Assembly (NCBI GenBank): GCA_024138025.1
Contig: JAMXBD010000583.1
Span: forward strand, 558,001-622,000
DNA length: 64,000 nt
Source: Combretum micranthum
Taxonomy: Eukaryota; Streptophyta; Magnoliopsida; Myrtales; Combretaceae
Direction: 5' to 3'
Part shown: piece by piece, positions 24,384 to 35,785 of the stretch
Numbering within the stretch: the stretch's first letter is position 1
How the letters are laid out: the number at the start of each line of letters is the position of its first letter
The notes under the pieces: generated by a model
What the model saw: only the letters and a program-made list of their open reading frames with translations
The model's database searches: none
Told to the model about the DNA's origin: nothing
Translations under genes and position numbers: made by a program

Positions 24384-24727
24384 AATTCACATGGATGTGC
24401 ATGAACTCTAACAATTTTAATAACTCGAGTTCAACATGATTGGAGAAAATAGGATTTTATCTAAATCCCACTAACCTTACTTGTTAAGACTTGTGTGAGT
24501 AGGATTAGTAAATACTAGACATAGTAGAGTGTAGATATTGTAGTAAATATTTATATAAAGAATTTGGTTTCTCTTTGCCTAAATATTGAAATGAACTAAT
24601 AATGTTTAGTAATTAAACTTTCCTCGTGGGATCGATACTCATTCATCACTTTATTACTTGATCGACCCAGTACACTTGCTGGAGAATTGGTTTTAAAATA
24701 CTAAACATTTCAAGCGGATCAAGTTTT

Positions 24728-24745
24728 TGGCGCCGTTGCCGGGGA
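24728..24745 (+). other. Athila primer binding site
   Basis: TGGCGCCGTTGCCGGGGA lies 6 bp after the 5' LTR end. It is the primer-site sequence typical of Athila elements, usually described as complementary to a tRNA-Asp 3' end. Confidence 0.92.
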
Positions 24746-24832
24746 AAGATTAATATTAAACAACTTTAGTTCTATTAGTAATTTAGGCTCATTTTACGGT
24801 TTGGTTTGTTTTCTGTTTTCTTTTCAGGTTGT

Positions 24833-26153
24833 ATGCACAGGAGTAGAAGTAGGGAACTTCTACCCCTCAATCTTGAGATTGAACGTACACTATTCATTAA
24901 GAAAAGTGAACAGACAAAGAGAACAAGGACAAACAGAAGGATGGCAGAAGGTGAAAACAACAATAATCAAATCCAAGCCCTGCCAGGGCATTAAGGGATT
25001 ACACAGTACCAACTGTGTCTGGAAATCCATTAGAAGACCACAGTTCAAGCCAACAACTTTGAAATCAAGCCAGGACTAATTCAGATGGTAGAAGCTCATC
25101 AATTTGGAGGATATCCAAATGAGACACCTGATGATCATCTTGCTAAATTCCTTCAGTATTGCAACACCATCAAGATGAATGGTGTTAGATGATGCAATAC
25201 GGTTGCAGCTATTTCCTTTTTCATTAAGGGACAAGGCTTTGGCTTGGTTCAATTCATTACCCCAGGAGTCCATCACTAATTGGACAGATTTGTCAAACAA
25301 GTTTTTGAGGAGATTTTTCCCACCGGCTAGGACAGCTAGGTTGAGGAATGAGATCACCAACTTTACAAAATTTCATGGTGAATCCTTGTATGAAGGATGG
25401 GAAAGATACAAGGAAGCTATCAGGAAATGTCCTCATCATGGACTACCTGATAATCTCCTCATTGAGATATTCTATCTGAGTTTGGATGAAACTTTGAGAT
25501 CACTTGTAGACGCTGCTGCAGGAGGAGCATTAATGGGTAAGAGCTATGATGAAGCTAGCTCTTTGATAGAAGAAATGGCTTCAAGTGCTCACAATTGGAG
25601 TTGTGAGAGGACTAAACTTAAGGTGCAGCTGTGCAAGATAATGAGGCCATGTCTCAACTTACAACTCAGATTTCGGCTTTGGCAAATCAAGTAAGTAAGC
25701 TCACTACTTCAAGTTCTATTATTCCTAACCAAGTTTTGTGTTGTGAGATTTGTTCAGGTTCACATTCATTCCATGATTGTCCTCAAACACATTCACCAAC
25801 TTCAGCTAGTGGAGAGCAAATGAATTATGTGGGGAATTTTCAAAGAGGAAATCAAGGACCTTATACAAACACTTACAATCCAGGATGGGCCAATCATCCG
25901 AATTTCTCATGGAGGAATGAGAATAATGTTATCGACCACCTGGATTTCAAAGACAAGGTCCGATGATTCAAGGTCCAGTGAGGAATGCTTTACCACCACC
26001 ACCACCTCAACATCCACATCACAACAACAGAACCATTCTTCGGTTGAAGATCTGATGAAAACTTTCATGCAGAAGACTGAGACGTTGATTAATAATCAAC
26101 AAGCCACTATTCGGGATCTTCAAGGGCAAATAAGTCAATTTCTCAGCAGATAA
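24833..26153 (+). pseudogene. Athila gag, frameshifted
   Basis: Translation from ATG at 24833 reads MHRSRSRELLPLNLEIERT and a basic stretch, an Athila-like gag start. It stops near 24994. A gag core continues in another frame at 25080-25694, with a stop near 25192: EAHQFGGYPNETPDDHLAKF, then DKALAWFNSLP, WTDLSNKFLRRFFP and ESLYEGWERYKEAIRKCPHHG. The last are the conserved gag helices. A zinc-knuckle-like CEICSGSHSFHDCPQ follows at about 25740, then a glutamine- and serine-rich tail to 26153. Three frames are used, so the copy is inactive. Confidence 0.88.
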
Positions 26154-26206
26154 GTAGTAGACCTTCAGGGTCACTACCCAGCAAGACTGAGGAGAATCCA
26201 AAAGGA

Positions 26207-27090
26207 GTGAATGCTATCACTCTTAGGAGTGGTAAGGAGGTGGAAATCCCAAATGGTTTGGTGGAAGAGAAAGAGGAGGTGCAGATAAGAGATAAAGGAA
26301 AAAGAAAGCTTGAGGAACCGATGTTAATTTCACCTAGTGTGAAGCCTTATGTTCCTCCAGTGCCTTTTCCAGGAAGGTTGAAGCAGCAGAAGTTGGATGA
26401 GCAATTCGCTAAGTTCTTAGATGTGTTTAAGAATTTACAGATTAACATTCCTTTCTTGGAGGCCATTCAAGAGATGCCCTCTTATGCTAAGTTCATTAAG
26501 GAATTGCTATCCAAGAAGAGGAGGATAGATGGAAATGAACCGGTTGTTTTAACAGGAGAGTGCTCAATGATACTTCAGCAAAATCAAGGCTTGCCTACAA
26601 AGCAAAAAGATCAGGGAAGTTTCACTGTACCTTGCACTATTGGTAATATTTATTTCGATAAAGTGCTAATTGATTCTGGTGCAAGTATAAATTTAATGCC
26701 TTTCTCTATTTTCAGGAGACTAGGAATGGGAGAATGCAAGGAAACCCATGTGACCTTGCAATTGGCTGATCGGAGTATCAAATACCCTAAGGGTATTGTA
26801 GAAAATGTACTAGTGAAGGTGGACAAATTCATATTTCCTGTGGACTTCATAGTCCTGGAAATGGAGGAAGATAGAGAGGTGCCCATGATCTTGGGGAGAC
26901 CATTCTTGGCTACAGGTAAGGCTTAATCGATGTTGAGCAAGGTAAGCTTACTCTACGTGTTATGGATGAACAGGTTACATTTAATGTATATGATGCTATG
27001 CATAAATTTGATGAGAAAAGAACCTGTTTTAATATTGATGTTATAGAGGAGCTTACATGTGAATTTGGGAAGATGAAGTAGGAATTGAGA
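26207..27090 (+). pseudogene. Athila protease region of pol
   Basis: The open frame 26207-26926 begins MNAITLRSGKEVE, the usual Athila string before the protease. The aspartic protease has its active site LIDSGAS (Asp codon at 26672-26674) and the C-terminal ILGRPFLATG near 26887-26916. Immediately after this a stop breaks the frame. The following EQGKLTLRVMDEQVTFNVYDAM-like text continues in another frame to about 27080. The protease would cleave the polyprotein. The catalytic Asp-Ser-Gly is intact in this copy, but the frame is not connected to RT. Confidence 0.87.
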
Positions 27091-27092
27091 CC

Positions 27093-28380
27093 GTGGAGTC
27101 GGTTTTGAGAGAGTTTGATGACTGGAGTGATGAGGAGAAAGAAGTAGATTGTGAGGAAGTGTCTGAAATTCGGGTTAGAATGTATGAGGAACTTGGAACA
27201 AGTGAGAAGAAACAGGTTCCTTCCTTGACACAGCCTCCAGATTTAGAGTTAAAGCCATTACCTGATCACCTAAGGTATGCTTATTTGGGTCATGATGAAA
27301 CTTTACCTGTAATTGTTTCATCGTTTTTGACAGAAAATCAGGAGGAGAAGTTGTTGAAGTTTTAAGAGAACATAGAGAGGCAATAGGCTGGACGATTGCT
27401 GATATCAAAGGAATTAGTCCTTTGATTTGCACTCATAGAATCTTGATGGAAGAAGAGTGCAAGCCTACAGTGCAACCACAGAGGCGATTGAATCCTACCC
27501 TTAAGGAAGTAGTGAAAAAAGAGGTACTTAAGCTTTTAGATGCAGGAATGATCTACCCTATTTCAGATAGTAAGTGGGTTAGCCCTGTCCATGTAGTACC
27601 TAAGAAAGGTGGTATGACTGTAGTGAGGAATGAGGCGAATGAATTGATCCCTACTAGGACAGTGTCTGGGTGGAGAGTTTGCATTGATTATAGGAAGCTA
27701 AATGATGCCACAGAAAAGACCATTTCCCACTCCCATTTATTGATCAAATGGTTGAAAAATTGTCAGGGCATTCATTTTATTGTTTTCTTGATGGGTATTC
27801 GGGATACAATCAAATCCCGATTGCCCCTGCTGATCAAGAAAAAACTACTTTTACTTGTCCTTATGGCACTTTTGCCTTTAGGAGAATGCCTTTTGGCCTT
27901 TGCAATGCACCGGCTACTTTCCAAAGGTGCATGATGGCTATTTTTTCTGACATGCTTGAGAATTTTATTGAGATATTTATGGATGATTTTTCGGTTTTTG
28001 GAAAATCATTTGATGCTTGTCTAGAAAATTTAGCCAAAGTTTTACAAAGATGCAAAGAGACCAACTTGATTTTAAATTGGGAGAAGTGCCATTTTATGGT
28101 GCAAGAGGGAATCGTTTTAGGGCACAAAGTGTCAGAAAGAGGGATTGAAGTAGATAAGCAAAGGTTGAAATCATAGAGAAACTACCCCACCAACAAATGT
28201 CAAAGGAGTAGAAGTTTCCTAGGACATGCGGGTTTTTATAGACGGTTCATTAAGGACTTCTCTAAGATTTCCCGACCTTTGTGTAATCTACTTGAGAAAG
28301 ATGCTGTGTTTGTTTTTGATGAAAATGTGTGCAGGCATTTGAACTTTTGAAGGAGAAGCTCATCACTGCTCCGGTGATCA
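27093..28380 (+). pseudogene. Athila reverse transcriptase, frameshifted
   Basis: A linker (27093-27365) ends in LPVIVSSFLTENQEEKLL, followed by ICTHRILMEEECKPTVQPQR at about 27422. RT fingers read SDSKWVSPVHVVPKKGG and WRVCIDYRKLNDAT. A shift near 27750 moves to the frame with FLDGYSGYNQIPIAP, FAFRRMPFGLCNAPATFQRC and the catalytic FMDD box (27976-27987). The C-terminal part is again shifted near 28175. A shift or stop occurs at each transition. The domain is otherwise complete in order. Confidence 0.9.
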
Positions 28381-28857
28381 TAGCACCAGATTGGGAGCTT
28401 CCTTTTGAGCTGATGTGTGATGCCAGTGATTATGCTGTGGGAGCAGTATTGGGACAAAGGCGAGGTAAGATTTTCATACTATCTACTATGCAAGTAGAAC
28501 TTTGAATGAGGCACAAAGGAATTATGCAACTACTGAAAGGAGTTGCTAGCTGTGATTTTTGCTTGTGATAAATTCCGGCCTTATTTAATCGGTTCTAAGG
28601 TGATAGTATACACTGATCATGCTGCTCTTAGATATTTATTTGCTAAGTCTGATGCTAAGCCTAGGTTAATCCGTTGGATATTACTATTGCAAGAGTTTGA
28701 TTTAGAAATTAAAGATAAAAAAGGAGCTGATAATGTGGTAGCTGATCACTTATCACGTTTGCAAAATGATGAATCAAACTTGCCTATTAATGAAAAATTT
28801 CCTGATGAGCAGTTGCATGCAATAGATATCCAAGGATTACCATGGTATGCGATATAG
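28381..28857 (+). pseudogene. Athila RNase H domain
   Basis: MCDASDYAVGAVLGQR is read at about 28411-28460. After a frameshift, [18 protein letters not shown] is followed by the open stretch 28543-28857 with [29 protein letters not shown] and [12 protein letters not shown]. These are the RNase H catalytic segments of gypsy elements. A frameshift near 28540 separates the two halves. Confidence 0.88.
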
Positions 28858-28939
28858 TTAATTATTTGGTCAGTGGAATTATACCATATGGTTTGTCTTT
28901 TCAACAGAGAAAAAATTTTTACATGATGTAAAGTTTTAT

Positions 28940-30119
28940 TTTTGGGACGAACCATATCTTTTTAAAAATGTGCTGATCAAATAATTAGACGATGTGTACC
29001 CGAGATTGAGCAAATGAGTATAATTGAACATTGTCATGCTAGAGAGGCAGGAGGTCATTTTGGAGTTGAAAGGACTGCAGCTAAAGTACTATCTTGTGGA
29101 TTTTATTGGCCCAAGTTATTTCATGATTGTAAAAATTTCATCAAAGTGTGTGCTCAATGTCAAAGATCAGGCAACATTTCTAGAAAACACGAGTTACCAT
29201 TAAACAACATTCTGGTGATTGAACTTTTTGATGTATGGGGAATTGACTTCATGGGTCCATTTCCATCATCTTTTTCAAATAAATACATACTTGTAGCAGT
29301 GGATTATGTATCTAAATGGGTTGAAGCTATTGCTTTGCAAACCAATGATGCTCGAGTAGTAACAAAATTTTTGAAAAAGAATATTTTCACCAGATTTGGG
29401 GTACCTAGGGCAATTATAAGTGATGGGGGTACTCATTTTTGCAATAAACAATTTGACAAGCTTTTAGCTAAATATGGAGTTGTCCATAAAGTAGCTACCC
29501 CATATCACCCCCAAACAAGTGGTCAAGTTGAGATTTCCAATAGAGAAATTAAAAGGATTTTGGAAAAGACAATTAATGCATCACGAAAGGACTGGTCTTT
29601 AAAACTGGATGATGCATTATGGGCATATAGAACTGCTTTTAAAACACCTATTGGAATGTCTCCTTACAAGTTAGTTTATGGTAAATCGTGTCATTTGCCT
29701 GTTGAACTTGAGCATAAGGCTTATTGGGCTATAAAATTCCTCAATTTTGATGGAAAAGCTGCAGGGGAGACAAGAATGCTTCAATTAAATCAGTTGGATG
29801 AGTGGAGAAATGAAGCATATGAGAGTGCTCGAATTTATAAAGAGCGTACCAAACAGTGGCATGATAGAAACATTTTGAAGAAAGAATTTTCACCAGGAGA
29901 CAAAGTGTTGTTATACAATGCACGTCTCAAGTTGTTCCAGGAAAGTTAAGATCAAGGTGGTCGGGACCTTTTGAAGTTATCCGTGTTTTCCCTTATGGTG
30001 CAATTGAGTTGAAAACCCAAGATAATCGAACTTTTAAAGTCAATGGACATTTACTCAAGCACTACTATGAGGGAGACATTAGAGAAAGTAGACCACCTTC
30101 ATCAGTGAAGGCTAAGTGA
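28940..30119 (+). pseudogene. Athila integrase, nearly intact
   Basis: The open frame 29014-29949 (311 codons) starts inside the zinc-binding domain ([18 protein letters not shown]). It carries the full catalytic triad: Asp in GIDFMGPF (29245-29247), Asp in ISDGGTHF (29422-29424) and Glu in GQVEISNRE (29530-29532), with exactly 35 residues between the last two. A single frameshift near 29940 moves the C-terminal [16 protein letters not shown] to another frame, which then runs to TGA at 30117-30119. Upstream residues ([11 protein letters not shown]) continue the pol frame. Function is insertion of element cDNA. This is the best preserved enzyme of the element, but it has no start of its own. 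Confidence 0.9.
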
Positions 30120-30128
30120 AGCATTGGC

Positions 30129-30181
30129 AAGTCGGGCTAAGCGACTTTAAACTCTAAGCGCTGCATGGGAGGCAACCCATG
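30129..30181 (+). other. Two consecutive hairpins directly after Athila pol
   Basis: AAGTCG-GGCTAAG-CGACTT (30129-30147) and CATGGG-AGGCAA-CCCATG (30164-30181) are perfect 6-bp stems with 7- and 6-base loops, starting 10 bp after the pol stop. The GGGAGGCAACCCA string is, to my knowledge, a recurrent untranslated motif at this spot in Athila elements; its role is unknown. Confidence 0.7.
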
Positions 30182-30349
30182 GTTGTTGTTGTGTTTTGTG
30201 TGTAATATATATATGTAATTGTGTGTTGTGTGTTGTGTGTTAAGTTGTTTCAGGTACATTAAGTGAGTAGATGAATTTGGTGTTTAGTATGTTGAAGATT
30301 TGTGAGAAAAATGGGAAGTCATATAACAGATGATTTTTCAACGCTGAAG

Positions 30350-30680
30350 TCTGGAGAAAGAACACGGCAAAATTTTAGCAGTGTAGGAATTGAACACCGG
30401 CAAATGATGATTGAACGCCGGCGTTGAAAGTGAAGCTTGGAAGCAGAAGCATCAATCCTTAACGCCGGCAAAACAGCAGTCAACGCCGCCGGCGTTGATG
30501 TTTGGGAGTACTACCAGAAAGCAATTTCTTAACACTGGCAAATACAAAGTTCCAACGCCGCCAGTGGATTTATTTCACCGGCGTTTCAAAGAGCCATCAA
30601 GGCCAGATTCAATTTTTCTAACGCGGCATTTGCTGTCAACAACACGCCGCGCGTTGATTAAATTTTAGCCGGCGTTTGGT
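30350..30680. repeat. AACGCCGGCGTT palindrome cluster in the Athila 3' region
   Basis: A perfect 12-bp palindrome lies at 30414-30425 and variants follow about every 40-60 bases up to 30675. They interrupt AT-rich DNA between pol and the 3' ORF. The plus-strand frame 30411-30668 through this stretch has no recognised similarity and looks like a by-product of the repeats. Confidence 0.7.
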
Positions 30681-30868
30681 TTGTGTGTGCATTAAATGCT
30701 AATCCCCTGCATGTAAAGGGATTAAAATCCCTATTCTTTCTCTTTCATTTGTGTTCTCAAAGTTCCTCCTACCGAAATCCCTTCTTTTTATTTTTGTTTC
30801 TTTTTCTCTCTCGATTTCTAAATCAATCCATCATCAGGGCTCACATCATTACTCCTCAAGATCACAAG

Positions 30869-31448
30869 GTATTCATTCATTATTTGTTCTTTTTATCCTT
30901 TAAATGATCAAATCTATTGTTTAGACAATAATGTAGATGTTTGGTTGAAAGTTGTGTTCAATAATCTGATGAGTTGTTGTTAGTTAGGCATCTGAATTCG
31001 TGTTTCATAGTTTTATTGTTAAATCAAGCATGGATTGATTGGGGGTTTTTTATTAGGCTTGTAACCGTAGAAATTAGGGTTTGTGTAATACAAAATCAAT
31101 TGTCAAGTATAATTTTAATCTAAAGTTTTGAATCAAAAACCATTTTCACTATTCATCTAGTTTTTGAAACAAAGCCCCAACGGTTACCCTACGCTGTGTG
31201 CCTACGCCAGCATTTTTAGGATTAGTTTGCCGGCGTTCTTCAAAAAAAAAAATGGAAAGAGAGAGAGAGATAGAAAAATTGAAAAAAATTGGCAATCATT
31301 TGGTGTAATTTATGCTTAACTATGTTATCAATAGCAATTAATTAATTACATCAAATAAGAGGATATGTTCTAATGTGCACATATTAGTTGTTATTGTGAA
31401 ATATGCTTTCTTGTAATATATGTGGAGTGTGCTGTGTATGTGTTACAG
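30869..31448 (+). other. Candidate intron before the Athila 3' ORF
   Basis: A donor-like CACAAG/GTATTC at 30869 and an acceptor TGTTACAG/AT at 31448 would bound a 580-bp AT-rich intron. The protein similarity to the 3' ORF appears to start right after the acceptor with no suitable methionine codon, which suggests a spliced leader exon. This is inference only. Confidence 0.35.
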
Positions 31449-32638
31449 ATATAGCTCCAAAGAAGAAGCAAAGAACAGCTACTACTAGTCAAGTAAGGAA
31501 TGTCTTGTCTAGTCAACTTTATGCACAAGAAAGGAAAGAGAGACTTATGAAAAAAGAGTTTCATAACAGTCATTTTCTGGATTGGCCTCTTTTAGAGGAT
31601 TATGGAATGCATGAGACGTTACAAAATGCAGTGGAGGACAAGCGATGGTTCAAAGTCTTTGACATGAGGGAACCGGCTTATAAAAAGATCTCCATTGAAT
31701 TTCTTTCTACTATGAGATATGGTAGGGAAGATGATGATGATGATGATGATCAAGGGGATACCCATATAATCTTTCAGATATATGGGGAAGTTAAAAAAGT
31801 GTCAATTAAGAAGATAGGAGTCTACCTTGGCTACTATCAGCATGAGGATGAGAACTCTGCTCTCCCGACATCTTGGCCTCCTGATGTAACCATGGAGCAA
31901 TTCTGGTTTGAGTTGATACATCCAAGGACCGATCCTTTTGAGCCTTCAAAATCGATCAACTTGTCTTTTAAAAAGCTAGAGCATAAACTTCTTCATCATA
32001 TTCTCACTCATACTTTGACTTGTCGAAAGACAAGTCATAGCAAGTTAAGCACTTCAGATATGATATGTTTGTATAGCCTTATTAAGAGCTATCCATTGGA
32101 TTTGGGCTGTGAAGTGGCTAATTTTTTGCTGAGACAAGCTGAAGACACCAGGACCAATTATATCTTATGTGGGGGATATATCACTCAGCCACTCAAGGGC
32201 ATGGGGGTTTTCAGGGAATTACAATATGATATCACAGTGGCCAGCAAAAAGATATCTTCTGGGCCTTTTAGAGCTTGGGGTTTGGTGAAGGTACCCAGGG
32301 GGGTACAAGATGTTCAGGCAATTGCAGTTATTGAATTTCCACAGGGCAACAGGCCATCTTCATCCTCAGCTCCACCCCCTCCTCAGCCACAGGTTCCACC
32401 ATCCTCCTCTCAACCAGATTCGTCTTCAGCTTGATATACCCTAGCTAGATTGGGATATGAACTGAGAGAATTGCAGGAGGATCTTCTTAGCGAAAAGAAG
32501 AAGAACAAGAAGTTTAGACGCTCATTTATGTCAATGTTGAAATCTGCATTTTCTTGTATCAATGCAGCTGCAGGTGAAGCGATGAAGTATTCTACTTCAT
32601 CCAATGAAAGCGAATCCAACACTGAACCTGAAAGCTAG
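31449..32638 (+). pseudogene. ORF in envelope-like position of the Athila element, one in-frame stop
   Basis: An open frame runs 31403-32434 (343 codons). The likely native part begins after a splice-acceptor-like TGTTACAG ending at 31448, with APKKKQRTATTSQ. It contains RKERLMKKEFHNSHFLDWPL, an acidic run of seven aspartates (31732-31752) and KLSTSDMICLYSLIKSYPLD. It ends in a Pro/Ser/Gln-rich tail. A TGA at 32432-32434 is followed in the same frame by 67 further codons (LGYELRELQEDLLSEKKKNK), ending at 32638. The ancestral protein was therefore about 400 residues with a charged C-terminal helix. I see no hydrophobic transmembrane stretch. The position matches the envelope-like gene of Athila elements, and the sequence resembles the family called 'Athila ORF'; whether it acts as an envelope is unknown. 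Confidence 0.7.
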
Positions 32639-34133
32639 AGTTCCTGCTAGCTTTAACTTTTTGGGGATATTTTCATTTCAATCTTATTTTTGTACTTCAG
32701 CACCCATTTTTGGGTAGACTTCCTTTCTCAAACTCACTTGGTCTGTATATATATGTTTTGTGTTATTATGTTTTTCTTTCTATCTCTGTCATGTATGTTT
32801 CTTTGATGAGAGACAGGTCTTTAAAGTAATCTCTGCAAATTCAAAACTCCAATGGGAATGCTGAACAAGGAAAGGAAAAGAGGAAAGTTCCCATTGCTTT
32901 TATTTAGTTTTTTCTGCCTTTTATTGGTTAATTAGAACAAACAGTGAGGACACTGTTCGGTTTTAAGTATGGGGAAGGGAGATTAGGCTGAGATGAAAAT
33001 GAAGTATATTATGGGTTTAAATATATGTTGACTTGGTATGTTGTTTTGCAAGTGTATGAATACTTGAGAAATATGAAGTCAATATATGAATTCATCGGTT
33101 TCACACACTTGCATTTGGATGTAGACATATATAATGCATGTCCTCAAGAAGAAAACAAATTTGCAAAATTCAAGCAAAATTTTTTGGGAAATCTGAAACA
33201 TAAAACTAAAGAAATTTTTTACTTGTAAGATGTCGTGCTCACTAAACCATGTGATTGGCCTACTTAGTTAAAATTAAGTAGATAAATCTTTAATTGACAA
33301 ACTTACCTTCTGTTTAACCTAGGAAATAAAACTTATGTAAATATCTGAGTCCTATTGTGAAAATGATCAGGTTTACTTCTCAAATATTCTTTTAACTTTT
33401 AGTTAATCTTTGTAACACTTGGTAGAAGAGGTAGATGAAGCTATTAACTTAGTGATCCGAGAAACATAGTAAAAAATTGTGGAAAAGTGCATTTAGTAGT
33501 AAAAACAAATAGAGCCATTACTCAATTGATTCAAGTAATTGAGTTAGGAGTATTTACATTCATAATAAGGTGAATGAGAGTTCTTAGGAGTCCCTTTAAA
33601 ACCTGGTCACTTGGGTGATAAGCTCGAGATGTGTCGACTCAAGGATTTCACTCTAACTAAGTGATGTAATATGGCTAATGAGCTTGAAAAGATACGGGCT
33701 ACACCCCGTCCAGAGGAAAATTCAAGATGGAGGCAAAAACCTCTCCCTCTGTAATTGAAATGCACATATTAGTGAATTAAAAGACTTTGACTATGGAAAA
33801 ATCTAGGAAAATGGTAGATACCACATGCTTATACCTTGTGTTGCTAAGATTTAACTTGAGTTAAAAGGTTGATGAAGTTGAAATGATTATTTTTCCTTTG
33901 TGGACTAATTAGACATTGTCGAAAAGTTATAGCTTAAGTTAAACATTGGGATTAAAGTTTGTTTGGTCTAGATTAGCTAATTAATTTCAATTTAAGTAAG
34001 CAATTCACATAATTCAAGTTTGGTTAGAGCTAGAGGCATTGTATTGTAAGTCATGAGATTTGAGAAGCAAGTTTTGAATTAAAAAGTCAAATTTCAGTCT
34101 TTAAATTGTTTTGCTTGAGGACAAGCAAAAGTT
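32639..34133 (+). other. Athila 3' untranslated region
   Basis: About 1.5 kb of AT-rich sequence lies between the 3' ORF and the polypurine tract. Short frames (such as 33025-33228) show no known domain. I see no insertion in it. Confidence 0.5.
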
Positions 34134-34148
34134 CAAGTGTGGGGAAAT
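34134..34148 (+). other. Athila polypurine tract
   Basis: A purine-rich GTGTGGGGAAA immediately precedes the TGATAAACT of the 3' LTR, as is typical of Athila elements. Confidence 0.8.
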
Positions 34149-35780
34149 TGATAAACTCAGAAAACTGATATAATTTTCATCTATGAATTGACACTTATTT
34201 GTGTTAATTATTATAAAAGCAAAGGAATTAGTATTTAGTTTTGTGTCATTTGTTCTGAATCAGGTCAGGAATGAAAATGGAAATTTGCAACAAGGAAACA
34301 TGAAGAATTATGCGAATTGGCATTGAAAAGCACAAACACTGGTGAATTTGGGCTCAACGCAGCCAGCTTTGAGAGGGCTGGAAGAGTACGCCGGCAAACT
34401 TGAAGGAAACACCGCCGGCATTGAAAGGCGGCGTTGAAACATCACAGATCCTAAGTCCTTAACGCCAGATCCAACACCGCCGGCGCTTGAGGATGGATAC
34501 AGTACTTGAATTTGAAGGCAACGCCGGCAAATTGAGGAGTACGCCACCGGCGTTCAAAGGCGGCGTTGAAGACCATCAGTTTATGAATCCTTAGCGCTTG
34601 ATTGAACGCCGCCGGCATTGGACGAGAAACCGTCGGCGTTGGATACAGTAGTTACACAACAGTTACACGAAAAGCTTGTATTTTTACATGCTTTGAGGAG
34701 AGAGAAAGAAGGATGGACATTATGCTTCCATTTTCAATTTTCACCCGATAGTTTAGAGAGAGATAGAAGTAGAAAATAGAGATTTACTTGGATCTTCATC
34801 AAATTTGTTCTATTTGTTCGTAGATTGAGTAGAATTTGCTCACAAGGATCTCAGTTACAATTTGTACGGTTTGTTTCTCTAATTATTAGTAATTTCTTCT
34901 TCACTTGCTTTGTTCTTTACACTTCACGATGAATATTATCATAGTTTTTATTAGTATCTTGTTAGATAGAGTAGAAATGATTATTAGCTAAATTTGAACG
35001 GTGGGAAATGGTGAAATCCTTGATTTTCTGAAGTGATTGTTGAACTAGTGTTATTGGGTTGTAAGAATAATGTATATCCTTGTTAAATTCAAACTAATAA
35101 CTTAAAATTGGATGAATTCAAAGTTTGAATGAAATTGGGTATCTTGGCAAAGACTTTAATTTTGTTTGAATTTATATTTGGGTGAAAAATTCAAGTATGC
35201 GATGGCAAGAGAGTTTTTAATCCTAGTAGAATCTATCATTACTGCTCAAACATTGTTTTAAATACAAGTTTTCAAGAAGGAATTCTTTAATTTTTTTATT
35301 TAGGACAATGAGTCAACTCAGATTTGGGAAACTCTTAGTTGCACAAATTGATTCTGTCAAAATGCTCAGTCGTGGAAGCCATTTAGTGTTTTAGGTGGAA
35401 AAAGGTTTTCAAATTCCCTTTTAGAATTTGTCAATCTTGGTAGATTCACATGGATGTGCATGAACTATAACAATTTTAATAACCCGAGTTCAACATGATT
35501 GGAGAAAATAGGATTTTATCTAAATCCCACTAACCTTACTTGTTAAGACTTGTGTGAGTAGGATTAGTAAATACTAGACATAGTAGAGTGTAGATATTGT
35601 AGTAAATATTTATATAAAGAATTTGGTTTCTCTTTGCCTAGATATTGAAATGAACTAATAATGTTTAGTAATTAAACTTTCCTCGTGGGATCGATACTCA
35701 TTCATCACTTTATGACTTGATCGACCCAGTACACTTGCTGGAGAATTGGTTCTAAAATACTAAACATTTCAAGCAGATCA
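34149..35780 (+). repeat. 3' LTR of the Athila element
   Basis: This 1632-bp LTR is uninterrupted, starts TGATAAACTCAG and ends AAGCAGATCA. It supplies the empty-site sequence proving the nested insertion in the 5' LTR (TAGATTCACATGG at about 35441). The palindromic cluster lies at 34345-34645. Confidence 0.93.
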
Positions 35781-35785
35781 TAGAT

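Larger units (their letters stand above)
19567..24721 (+). repeat. 5' LTR of the Athila element, interrupted
   Basis: Without the nested LTR (20861-24383) and its duplicated target bases this LTR is ~1627 bp, against 1632 bp for the 3' copy. Its first base has changed from T to G. It contains a cluster of GCCGGC-type palindromic strings at about 19700-20060. Minus-strand ORFs such as 19678-19863 arise from that cluster and are not genes. Confidence 0.9.
19567..35780 (+). mobile_element. Athila-type Ty3/gypsy retrotransposon, with nested Tekay LTR in its 5' LTR
   Basis: The LTRs (~1.63 kb) begin (T/G)GATAAACT and end AGATCA or GGATCA. They are flanked by TAGAT at 19562-19566 and 35781-35785, a perfect 5-bp duplication. 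The primer site TGGCGCCGTTGCCGGGGA at 24728 and the gag-PR-RT-RNase H-INT order are as in the Athila lineage. A long 3' region carrying an extra ORF in envelope-like position and a GTGTGGGGAA tract before the 3' LTR also fit. By eye the first ~230 aligned LTR bases differ at about 11 sites, which suggests moderate age. Gag and RT are frameshifted; integrase is largely open. Confidence 0.93.

Noticed and set aside
31403..31448. Cysteine-rich N-terminus MLSCNICGVCCVC of the Athila 3' ORF
   Set aside because: It lies before a good splice acceptor and outside the recognisable protein; probably intron read in frame rather than a zinc-binding motif.
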